Below are positions 40,746 to 48,140 of a stretch of 64,000 nt of DNA, in pieces (within the stretch, counting starts at the first letter, position 1; each line of letters opens with the position of its first letter). The translations under genes were made by a program, and so were the position numbers. Origin of the DNA: Nonomuraea sp. PA05 (GTDB lineage Bacteria > Actinomycetota > Actinomycetes > Streptosporangiales > Streptosporangiaceae); assembly GCF_008086045.1 (NCBI RefSeq), contig NZ_VSEY01000016.1, forward strand, positions 184,432 to 248,431, written 5' to 3'. The notes beneath the pieces are model-generated. The model had not been told where the DNA came from. It ran no database searches and saw only the letters and a list, made by a program, of their open reading frames with translations.

Positions 40746-40767
40746 TTCTTCCCTCCCTTTCCGTGGG

Positions 40768-40799
40768 CGAGCCGTGACCCCGCGCGGGGTCCCGGCTCG
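40768..40799 (-). terminator. Hairpin between MFS gene and RiPP precursor gene
   Basis: CGAGCCG-T-GACCCCGC pairs with GCGGGGTC-C-CGGCTCG, 15 bp with one mismatch and almost no loop. It lies after the MFS stop and only 22 bases before the precursor ATG, so there is little room for a promoter between them. Confidence 0.65.
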
Positions 40800-40813
40800 T
40801 GGGATGAAGCTCA

Positions 40814-42061
40814 TCAGCCGGTGTTTGGATCCGGCTTGTGAGTGGCTTGGAGATCATCGGCGCGCATCGCCCGGATCAGCACGGGCATGGCGATCACCAG
40901 GAAGATCCCGCGCAGCGCGCCCGCGACGGGGTACGGCGCGTGCACCCCGAACGTGTGCGCCACCACCCCGCCGGCCAGCGCCCCGAGCGGCATCAGCCCC
41001 CAGCCGAGCATCCGGTACACGCTGTTCACCCTGCCGAGCAGCCCGGACGGCACGAGCTGCTGCCTCAGGCTGACGGTCACGACGTTCCACAGCGTGGTGA
41101 CGAAACCGGTGACGGCCAGCAGGGCGCCGAGCACGATCGCGTTCGGGCTCAGGCCGATCCCGACGAACGTGACGACGTTCGTGACGAGCGCGGCGATCAG
41201 GGCGGGCAGCGCGCCCATCCGTTCGACGACGGGCGCGCCGAGCAGCCCGCCGAGCAGGCTGCCGACGGCGGCCCCGGCGAGCAGCAGGCCGTAGCCGGGC
41301 GCGTCGAGGCGCAGCTCCTGGGTGGCCAGCAGGACCAGCGACACGTTGCCGAGCTGCCAGCAGAAGGTGTTGACGCCGAGCAGCAGCGCGAGGGTGCGCA
41401 GCAGGCGGTGCCGGGCCAGCCAGCGCAACCCGTCCGCGATCGCCGTGCGCATCGGCGGATGCCCGCCGAGCGCGCGCCCGCGCCCCGGCAACGTCCCGAG
41501 CAGCACGGCGGACACGGCGAACGAGGCGGCGTCCAGCCCGAACGGCAGCGCCACCGCGACCGCGAAGAGCAGCCCCCCGACGGGAGGCCCGGCGAACTGC
41601 AGGCCGACCGTGGTGATCACCTGCTGGTGGCCGTTCGCCCGGTGCAGCAGCGGCTTGGCGACCAGGTCCGGCAGCACGGCCTGCGCGGCGTTGGAGAAGA
41701 CGACCGTGCACGCCCCCAGCCCGAACGCCAGCACCGCCAGCGCCGGGATGCCGATCGCATCGAAGGCGGCGAGTACCGCGATGGCGGCCACGATCACCGC
41801 CTGCAGCACCTGCGACCGCCGCATGAGGGCCACCCGGTCGTACCGGTCGACGAGCGCGCCGGCGGGCAGCGACAGCAGCAGCCACGGCAGGAACGTCGCC
41901 GCGGACACGACCGACACCAGCCGCGCGTCATGCGTGAGCGTGACGGCCAGCAGCGGGATCGCCGCCGTGAACGCCCCGTCGCCGACGCTGCTGATCCCCG
42001 TCGCCCACCACAGCCGCCAGTAACCCCGGGACAGGCGCGGTGCGGCCTCGCTCTGCGTCAT
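40814..42061 (-). CDS. MFS transporter (exporter type)
   Basis: 415 aa, twelve hydrophobic segments. The first loop carries LPAGALVDRYDRVALMRRSQ, the MFS signature of the macrolide/enterobactin-exporter-like group. It is upstream of the RiPP precursor on the same strand and divergent from an ArsR-type regulator with a palindromic site between them. It could export the mature peptide or simply be that regulator's target; the hairpin after it favours the second but does not exclude co-transcription. Confidence 0.86.
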   Translation of the reverse strand: MTQSEAAPRLSRGYWRLWWATGISSVGDGAFTAAIPLLAVTLTHDARLVSVVSAATFLPWLLLSLPAGALVDRYDRVALMRRSQVLQAVIVAAIAVLAAFDAIGIPALAVLAFGLGACTVVFSNAAQAVLPDLVAKPLLHRANGHQQVITTVGLQFAGPPVGGLLFAVAVALPFGLDAASFAVSAVLLGTLPGRGRALGGHPPMRTAIADGLRWLARHRLLRTLALLLGVNTFCWQLGNVSLVLLATQELRLDAPGYGLLLAGAAVGSLLGGLLGAPVVERMGALPALIAALVTNVVTFVGIGLSPNAIVLGALLAVTGFVTTLWNVVTVSLRQQLVPSGLLGRVNSVYRMLGWGLMPLGALAGGVVAHTFGVHAPYPVAGALRGIFLVIAMPVLIRAMRADDLQATHKPDPNTG

Positions 42062-42099
42062 GCCGCGATCTTCCGGCGCGGGTCGTCCGGGGCGACAGC

Positions 42100-42118
42100 A
42101 TGTAGGGCTGGGCTACAT
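42100..42118. promoter_or_regulatory. Palindromic operator between ArsR-type and MFS genes
   Basis: ATGTAG (42100-42105) and CTACAT (42113-42118) are perfect arms around GGCTGGG, ten bases before the regulator's ATG and 39 bases from the MFS start. Confidence 0.5.
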
Positions 42119-42127
42119 AATCGGCGG

Positions 42128-43114
42128 ATGGCTCTCACGGTCGATCTGGGCGTGGCCGAGCTGGCGGCGACCCGGTTCGCGATCTCGCCGCTGTCGGAGA
42201 CCGTGTCCGCCCTGCAGCAGCTCGGTGATCGCGATCGGCAGCCGGTCAACCTGCGGTGGCTGCGGTGGGCGGCGGACGAGCTGGCCCGGCGTCCGCTCGA
42301 TCTCTCCTTCACCTGGCCGCTGATCGTGCACGACCGGCCGAGCTGGCCGGGGTTCCTCGTGCCCGCCCCGCCCGGCACGGGTGGGTCCATCGACGACGAC
42401 CTCGCCGCGGTGCGGAGCACGCCCGCTTCCCAGGTACGGACCAGCCTCCAGCGCGTGTTCGGCGACGAGCTTCGCGGGCCGGCCGCCGACCTCGCCGAAG
42501 ATCCGGCAACAGGGCTACGCGTGATCACCACGGAACTGCGAGCCGCCCACGACCGGCTCATCGCGCCGCACTGGCCTCGGATCAGAGCCGTGCTCGACGC
42601 GGACGTGGCCTATCGCGCCAAGCAGATGGCCGCCGGCGGCGCCCGGCGACTGTTCTCCAGCTTGCACCCGGATGTGCGGTGGAGCGATGGCCGGCTGCGG
42701 CTGGTCGAAGCGTATGAGCGGGCCGAACAGGTGGTGGAGCTCGGGCCCGGCGGGCTGGTGCTGATGCCGGTCGCCCTCGGCACTCCGTACGTGCTGATCA
42801 AGAAGCGGACCTCCACGCAGACCACCGTGCGCTACCCGGCGCGCGGCGTCGGGACGTTGTGGACCGCCGGGGCGCGGGCCCCGGCGGGCAGCGCGGTGCG
42901 GCTGCTCGGCCGGGTGCGGGCCGGGCTGCTGGAGGCTCTGCGGTCGCCCGCGACGACGACGGATCTGGCCCGCGCGCTCGGCGTGACGCCCAGCGCGGTC
43001 TCGCAGCATCTGCGGGTGCTGCGCGAGAGCGGGCTCGTCGCCCGCGAACGCTCCGGGCGCACGGTCCTCTACCTGACGACCGCCCTCGGCACGGCCCTCA
43101 TCGGGGACGGCTGA
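42128..43114 (+). CDS. ArsR/SmtB-type winged-helix regulator with DUF5937-like N-terminal domain
   Basis: 328 aa. The C-terminal helix-turn-helix (about 258-320) reads TTTDLARALGVTPSAVSQHLRVL, with a wing ending SGRTVLYLTT. The N-terminal 230 residues form the long sensing domain of large actinobacterial ArsR proteins (starts TRFAISPLSETVSALQQL). No metal-binding Cys cluster is seen, so the signal is probably not a metal. It is divergent from the MFS gene and very likely controls it. Confidence 0.86.
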   Translation: MALTVDLGVAELAATRFAISPLSETVSALQQLGDRDRQPVNLRWLRWAADELARRPLDLSFTWPLIVHDRPSWPGFLVPAPPGTGGSIDDDLAAVRSTPASQVRTSLQRVFGDELRGPAADLAEDPATGLRVITTELRAAHDRLIAPHWPRIRAVLDADVAYRAKQMAAGGARRLFSSLHPDVRWSDGRLRLVEAYERAEQVVELGPGGLVLMPVALGTPYVLIKKRTSTQTTVRYPARGVGTLWTAGARAPAGSAVRLLGRVRAGLLEALRSPATTTDLARALGVTPSAVSQHLRVLRESGLVARERSGRTVLYLTTALGTALIGDG

Positions 43115-43124
43115 AGGCGGGCTG

Positions 43125-43673
43125 CTACGAGCGGCGGCGGAAGGCCACGAACTCCTTGGCCGTCGGGGCTCTTTCGGGGTCGGAGAGCCACTGCGCGGCG
43201 AGCCCGATGAGCAGCGCCAGGTAGTGCGACCCGGCCGCCTGGACCTCGCGCGCATCGCCGTCCTCCCCGAGCCCGGCGAAGGCCCGCGCGAGCGACGCCC
43301 GCGCCACCTCCTGCCCGCTCGCGATCATCGCCCTGATCTCGCCGTCCTCCCGCGCGGACGCGACGGACTCGAAGTTCACGAACCACAGCGCCCGGTTGGC
43401 CTGGATCGACTCGATGATCCGCCCCCACAGCGCCTCCTGGTCCTCGGGCTCGCCCGACGTCCCGTCGAGCACCGCGAACAGCAGCTCCCCCCACTCCGTG
43501 TTGAGGTCACGCAGGGCCTTGGTGAGCAGTTGCTCCTTGGACCCGAAGTGGTAGTTGATCGACGCCTGGTTCGCCCCCGACGCCGCGACCAGGTCGCGGA
43601 CGGTGGTGTGCGCGTACCCCTTCGTCAGCAGGCAGTCCCGCGCCGCCAGCAGCAGCTTGTCCTTCGCACTCAT
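43125..43673 (-). CDS. TetR-family transcriptional regulator
   Basis: 182 aa. DNA-binding domain (about 1-50): LLLAARDCLLTKGYAHTTVR and LVAASGANQASINYHFGSKEQLL. The C-terminal domain ends RAPTAKEFVAFRRRS. It is divergent from the ABC exporter genes, with two palindromes in the 59-base gap, so it almost certainly represses them and itself. Confidence 0.92.
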   Translation of the reverse strand: MSAKDKLLLAARDCLLTKGYAHTTVRDLVAASGANQASINYHFGSKEQLLTKALRDLNTEWGELLFAVLDGTSGEPEDQEALWGRIIESIQANRALWFVNFESVASAREDGEIRAMIASGQEVARASLARAFAGLGEDGDAREVQAAGSHYLALLIGLAAQWLSDPERAPTAKEFVAFRRRS

Positions 43674-43692
43674 ATGGCCTACCGTATCAAAT

Positions 43693-43720
43693 AAACGTTC
43701 GTTTGAAATAAACGTTTATT
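43693..43720. promoter_or_regulatory. TetR operators of the ABC exporter
   Basis: AATAAACGTTTATT (43707-43720) is a perfect 14-base palindrome. AAACG-TT-CGTTT (43693-43704) is a second site with the same AAACG core. They are strikingly AT-rich for this genome and lie between the TetR and ATPase genes. Confidence 0.7.
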
Positions 43721-43732
43721 CATGGAGTTCTC

Positions 43733-44569
43733 ATGTACGCACCACCCGTCCTGCGCATCCGTGACCTGCGCTGCGAGTACCCGGGCGAGGCCGGTCCCGT
43801 CCACGCCCTGCGCGGCATCGACCTCGACGTCCCGCGCTCGTCCTTCATCGCGATCATGGGTCCGTCGGGCTCAGGCAAGACGACCCTCCTGCACTGCGCC
43901 GCCGGGCTGCAGCGGCCCACGTCCGGCACCGTCGAGCTGGACGGGCAGGACCTGCGCGGGCTCGACCAGACCCGGCTCGCACAGCTCCGCCGACGCCGCG
44001 TCGGCTTCGTCTTCCAGTCGTTCAACCTCCTGCCGGCGCTCTCGGCCGTCGACAACGTCGAGCTGCCCCTGCGCCTCGACTCCCGCAGGACGCAGCCGGC
44101 GCGCACGGCCGAGCTGCTGGCCAGGGTCGGGCTCGGCGACCGCGGCGGCCACCGTCCCGACCAGCTCTCCGGCGGCCAGAAGCAGCGGGTCGCGGTCGCG
44201 CGGGCGCTGATCACCGACCCGGAGATCGTCTTCGCCGACGAGCCCACCGGCGCCCTCGACATCCGCAGCGCCAGGGAGGTCCTGCGGCTGATGCGCGGGC
44301 TGGCCGACAACGGCCAGACGATCATCATGGTGACGCACGACCCGGTCGCCGCCTCCTACTCCGACGCCGTGCTCTTCCTCGCCGACGGCCGGATCGTGGA
44401 CCGGCTGCCGCGTCCCACCGCACAGCAGGTCGCCGGACGAATGGCCGTCCTCGTCGAGTCGGCGGAGCAGGCGGCGAACGGGGCGATGGCGGGATCGGCC
44501 GGGCCGGCCGCGAACGGGGCGATGGCGCAATCGGCCGGGCCGGCCGCGGACGGGGCGGTGACGGCCTGA
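43733..44569 (+). CDS. ABC transporter ATP-binding protein (MacB/LolD type)
   Basis: 278 aa. Walker A GPSGSGKT (43-50), Q-loop in VFQSFNLLPALS, signature LSGGQKQR, Walker B IVFADEPTGALD and the switch His in VTHDP are all intact. After residue 243 there is an odd Ala/Gly-rich tail made of three 12-residue repeats (SAGPAANGAMAQ type), which the family lacks. The partner permease ATG overlaps the stop (TGATG). The cluster would drive export or lipoprotein/peptide extrusion at the membrane. Confidence 0.93.
   Translation: MYAPPVLRIRDLRCEYPGEAGPVHALRGIDLDVPRSSFIAIMGPSGSGKTTLLHCAAGLQRPTSGTVELDGQDLRGLDQTRLAQLRRRRVGFVFQSFNLLPALSAVDNVELPLRLDSRRTQPARTAELLARVGLGDRGGHRPDQLSGGQKQRVAVARALITDPEIVFADEPTGALDIRSAREVLRLMRGLADNGQTIIMVTHDPVAASYSDAVLFLADGRIVDRLPRPTAQQVAGRMAVLVESAEQAANGAMAGSAGPAANGAMAQSAGPAADGAVTA
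44462..44569 (+). repeat. Three 36-base tandem repeats at the 3' end of the ABC ATPase gene
   Basis: Units start at 44462, 44498 and 44534. They keep frame and encode AEQAANGAMAGS, AGPAANGAMAQS and AGPAADGAVTA plus the stop codon. Confidence 0.85.
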
Positions 44570-45984
44570 TGCTGAAGATCGCCCTGCGCTCCTTCGCGCA
44601 CCACCGCACCGCCGCGATCGCGACAGGCCTGGTGGCGCTCGTCGGCACGATGCTGATCACGGGCATGATGAGCCTGCTCGGCACCGGCCTGGCCACGAGC
44701 ACGGCCGCCGCCGACCGCACGTTCCTCGTGCAGTTCCCGCTCATCATGGGCGGCTGGACGGTGGCGATCGTCCTGTTCGCCATGGTCTCGACGATCGGCG
44801 TCGCCCTCGGCGGCCGGGCCGGGGAGATCGCCGGCATCCGCCTCGTCGGCGCGACCCCACGGCAGGTGCAGGGGATGCTCGTCGTCGAGACCGCCGCCGT
44901 CACGGCCGTCATGGCGCTCCCTGGCCTGGCCGGCGGCCACCTCGTCGGCTGGGTCATCACCCGCGGCCTCCACGCCGCCGGGCTCACCAGCGCGGCCTCG
45001 GCCTACGCGCCCGGCGTGCTCCTCCCGGTCCTCGGCGTGCTCGTCGTGCTGGCCGCGAGCGTGCTGGCCGCCTGGATCGGCAGCCGCTCCCCGGCTGGCC
45101 GCAGCCCGGTCGCCGACGCGGCCCCACCGCCGCCACGCCGCACGTCCCGTACAGGCCCGCGACGCCGTACGTCCCGTACAGAACCGCCACGCCGTACGTC
45201 CCGTACAGAACCGCCACCCCGATCTCGTACGGAACGGCGGCCCGGCCGGGGGCGGCGCGTGGCCGCGACGCTCATGATCGGGGCGGGTCTGGCCTCCTCG
45301 GCGGCGGTGTTCGGCATGGACCCGGCCGACATCCTCACCACGGCGATGACCGGGCCCGGCTGCGTGCTCGTCGCCGCCGGCCTCTGCGTGCTCGCCCCCG
45401 AGCTCATCGCCCTGGTGAACCTCGTGCTCAGAGCCCTGCGCCCGGCCCACCGCACCGCCCCCGCCCACCTGGCCGCGATCAACCTGTCCGCCGCCCCCGA
45501 CCGGGTGCGGCCCACCGTCACCTTCCTCACCCTCTTCGTCGGCGTGGCGGCGGGCACGCTCAGCATGCAGGGCATCGAGAACGCCTCGGGCACGGCGGGC
45601 AGCACCGGCCAGGTCCTCGCCTCGATCAACTACTTCGTGGTGGCGTTGATCGCCGCGTTCATGGCCATCGCGCTGAGCAACAACCTGGTCGCCTCCATCG
45701 CCCGGCGCCGCGCCGAGTTCGCCGTCATGTCCCTGATCGGCTCGACGGGCGGCCAGACGCACCGCATGCTCGTCCGGGAGATCGGCGCGGCCACGGCCGT
45801 CAGCGTCGTGGCCGGCAGTGTGGGCGCGTTCTTCGCCGTCCTGCCGTTCGCCGTCGTCAAGACCGGCGACCCTCTGCAGGCGGCGGCGCCCCTGCCCTAC
45901 GCGGTCACGATCGCCATCGGGGTCGGGGTGACGCTCGGCGTCTCGTCGCTGGTGGGGCGGCGCGTCATCCGTACGGCGGCTTAG
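44569..45984 (+). CDS. FtsX-like ABC transporter permease
   Basis: 471 aa with about eight membrane segments in two FtsX-type halves (about 1-175 and 225-471); VGATPRQVQGML in the first half and IGSTGGQTHRMLVREIGAA in the second are the coupling helices. It is smaller than MacB and lacks a big periplasmic domain. Between the halves, residues 185-222 are an Arg/Pro-rich linker with the repeat PRRTSRTEP. It is translated from the TGATG overlap with the ATPase gene. Its last four bases overlap the convergent secreted-protein gene. Confidence 0.88.
   Translation: MLKIALRSFAHHRTAAIATGLVALVGTMLITGMMSLLGTGLATSTAAADRTFLVQFPLIMGGWTVAIVLFAMVSTIGVALGGRAGEIAGIRLVGATPRQVQGMLVVETAAVTAVMALPGLAGGHLVGWVITRGLHAAGLTSAASAYAPGVLLPVLGVLVVLAASVLAAWIGSRSPAGRSPVADAAPPPPRRTSRTGPRRRTSRTEPPRRTSRTEPPPRSRTERRPGRGRRVAATLMIGAGLASSAAVFGMDPADILTTAMTGPGCVLVAAGLCVLAPELIALVNLVLRALRPAHRTAPAHLAAINLSAAPDRVRPTVTFLTLFVGVAAGTLSMQGIENASGTAGSTGQVLASINYFVVALIAAFMAIALSNNLVASIARRRAEFAVMSLIGSTGGQTHRMLVREIGAATAVSVVAGSVGAFFAVLPFAVVKTGDPLQAAAPLPYAVTIAIGVGVTLGVSSLVGRRVIRTAA
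45131..45211 (+). repeat. Three 27-base tandem repeats in the permease linker
   Basis: Units start at 45131, 45158 and 45185; the last two differ at a single position. A degenerate fourth follows to 45235. They encode the nine-residue unit PRRTSRTEP. Confidence 0.85.
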
Positions 45985-47051
45985 AAGATCTTCATGTCCC
46001 TGAGCATGCGCCAGCTCTCCAGCGCCTTGATCGAGTTGGGGTACTCCTTCTTCGCGATCCAGTCGCCCAGCGCCCGCTTGCCCGCGTACTTCTTGAGCTG
46101 CCCGTTGAACTCCCCCACGTTGTAGTACACGTAGGTCCAGTAGACCAGCTCGTCCCGGGTGGGCGCGGCGTACCCGTAGGCCTTGACGTCGGCCAGGAAC
46201 AGCGCGCGGCGCCGCTTCAGCATGGCGGCCTCACCCTGCAGCCCCATCGTCAGGTTGGGGAACAGTGCCGACTCCACCAGGGTGCCCTTCTCGTTGCGTC
46301 TCGTGTCGAGGCCGATCCGCTTCGGGTCGTAGGGCAGGAAGTTCCTGCCGGGCACCCTGGTGGCGTCCATGTCGAGGAAGAAGCGGTCGGTGCCGAGGTA
46401 GTCGTAGCCGAAGATCGGGCTGGTCGTGGGGACGCTCCTGAGCTGCGCGTCCGTCGGGTCGCCGCTGTTCTTGCGCAACCCGATCAGGTCGCGCACGTAG
46501 TCGACCAGCCCTTCCAGGTAGGCGTAGGTGTAGAGCTGGTCCACCGGCAGATCGGGCGTGGCGGCGGTGAAGACCACGTCGAGCACCTGCGGCGGGGTGT
46601 TCTTCAGCCAGTACTTGGCCTGCGAGTTCGGATACTTCCTGGTCAGCTCGGCCAGGGGCGTGGTGAACAGGGCGAAGAGCTGCCGCTCCCTGGCCAGGTA
46701 CGCCGCGCTCCCGGCCCTGGCCCGGTCGGCCACCAGGCCCGCCCACCGCTCCAGGGCCGCCTCCGGCGCCCTGCCGAGAACGCCCAGGGCGTGCGTGATC
46801 CGCGTCCGGCCCGCGTTCGCGTTGAACGTCACGCTCTTGCCCTTCTTCACCTCGCTCAGCGCGTTCCTGAGCACGTCGAGGTCGGCCTTGACGCTCGCGT
46901 CCGGCCCGAGATAGTTCTTCCTGGCCCTGTCCAGAACCTGCTCGCCCCGCGTCTGCACGCCCGCCTCAGCGGGGATCGCCGTGCTGCCGGCGAGGGCCAG
47001 GGCGCATGCCAAAGTGGTGACGGCGAATCGGCGCCGTGAGTACGTGTGCAT
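45981..47051 (-). CDS. Uncharacterised Tat-exported protein
   Basis: 356 aa. The N-terminus has the twin-arginine pattern SRRRFAV (residues 5-11), a hydrophobic core and AEA before the probable cleavage point near residue 30. The mature domain is mostly helical with many Tyr, Lys and Arg (such as RKNYLGPD, KYPNSQAKYWLKN); a repeated pair KYPNS and EYPNS is visible. No known family was recognised, and no catalytic motif is clear. It is convergent with the permease gene. Confidence 0.7.
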   Translation of the reverse strand: MHTYSRRRFAVTTLACALALAGSTAIPAEAGVQTRGEQVLDRARKNYLGPDASVKADLDVLRNALSEVKKGKSVTFNANAGRTRITHALGVLGRAPEAALERWAGLVADRARAGSAAYLARERQLFALFTTPLAELTRKYPNSQAKYWLKNTPPQVLDVVFTAATPDLPVDQLYTYAYLEGLVDYVRDLIGLRKNSGDPTDAQLRSVPTTSPIFGYDYLGTDRFFLDMDATRVPGRNFLPYDPKRIGLDTRRNEKGTLVESALFPNLTMGLQGEAAMLKRRRALFLADVKAYGYAAPTRDELVYWTYVYYNVGEFNGQLKKYAGKRALGDWIAKKEYPNSIKALESWRMLRDMKIF

Positions 47052-47264
47052 GCCTGCTGCTTATCGCCCGGCGTGTTGACCTGCCATGGGGCGGCGTCCG
47101 TGGTCATACGCGGGCGGCTGGTGGACAAATGGCCAAAGCCGCTGTCCCCCGTGCGAGCTACCGGCGGATGTCCACCGCGTGGTGACGATTCCCCGCCGCC
47201 CGATCCCTAACGTTTCCGGGGTAACCGCGGCATTCCGGTCGCGGAGCCTCGTAAGGGAGTCTTC

Positions 47265-48140
47265 ATGCGACTGTTGATGCAGCTCGTGGCCGTGGCCGCG
47301 GTCGCTTTCCTCGGCAGCCTGGGCGTCCAGGCCGTGCAGGGGAACCAGCTGCTCGTCCTGATCCTCGGCGTCGCCACGGCCGCACTCGCGGTGTTCGTGT
47401 ACGCGCGGGTGGCACGCCGCGGGACCGCCGAAGAGACCCCGCCGGACGCCACCGGCGGGATGGTACGCGGGTGGGCGCGCCGCGAACTGCCCCCCGAGCT
47501 GGCCGCGAAGGGCGCCACCCGCGCCTTCGGCCGTGGCCTGCTGATCGGCACCGGGATGTTCGCCGCCGTCATCCTGAACATCGCCTTCCTCGGCGGCTAC
47601 CGCATCGACGGCCTCGGCTCGCTGACGGCGGCGGCCGGGCTCGTCGGGTTCATGGCCGCCGCCGCGGTGACGGAGGAGCTGCTGTTCCGCGGCATCCTGT
47701 TCCGTTTCGTCGAGCAACGCACCGGGACGTACCCGGCGCTGGTGCTGACCGGGCTGCTGTTCGGCCTGTCGCACCTGTTCAACCCGCACGCCACCCTGTG
47801 GGGCGCGCTCGCCATCGCGATCGAGGCGGGCGGCATGCTGGCCGCCGCCTACGCCGCCACCCGCACCCTGTGGCTGCCGATGGGCCTGCACTTCGGCTGG
47901 AACTTCGCCGCCGCCGGCATCTTCGGCACCGAGGTCTCCGGCGGCGGCACGGCGCAGGGGCTGCTGAACGGCGTGACGTCCGGCCCCACCCTGCTCACCG
48001 GCGGCGAGTTCGGGCCTGAGGGCAGCGCGTACGCGGTGGTGTTCGGGCTGGTCCTGACCGTCGTGTTCCTGTGGCTGGCCCGCAGGCGCGGCAACCTGAT
48101 CCCGCTCCGCCGCCGCCCGGCCGCTACGCTCGCCTCATGA
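47265..48140 (+). CDS. CPBP-family intramembrane glutamic endopeptidase
   Basis: 291 aa, about eight hydrophobic segments. The active-site motifs are TEELLFRG (EExxxR), LLFGLSHL (FxxxH) and LHFGWN (HxxxN), all intact. Relatives are Rce1-type proteases and bacteriocin-immunity or maturation proteins. GTAAGGGAG precedes the ATG. Its stop overlaps the histidine kinase start by ATGA, so it is linked to that signalling system and may process a membrane sensor or peptide (inference). Confidence 0.9.
   Translation: MRLLMQLVAVAAVAFLGSLGVQAVQGNQLLVLILGVATAALAVFVYARVARRGTAEETPPDATGGMVRGWARRELPPELAAKGATRAFGRGLLIGTGMFAAVILNIAFLGGYRIDGLGSLTAAAGLVGFMAAAAVTEELLFRGILFRFVEQRTGTYPALVLTGLLFGLSHLFNPHATLWGALAIAIEAGGMLAAAYAATRTLWLPMGLHFGWNFAAAGIFGTEVSGGGTAQGLLNGVTSGPTLLTGGEFGPEGSAYAVVFGLVLTVVFLWLARRRGNLIPLRRRPAATLAS

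Noticed and set aside
42320..43255. Minus-strand frames opposite the ArsR-type gene
   Set aside because: Shadows; the plus frame carries a clear winged helix.
45131..45235. Possible CRISPR-like array in the permease gene
   Set aside because: The 27-base units are directly adjacent with no spacers and are in frame; an in-gene tandem repeat.
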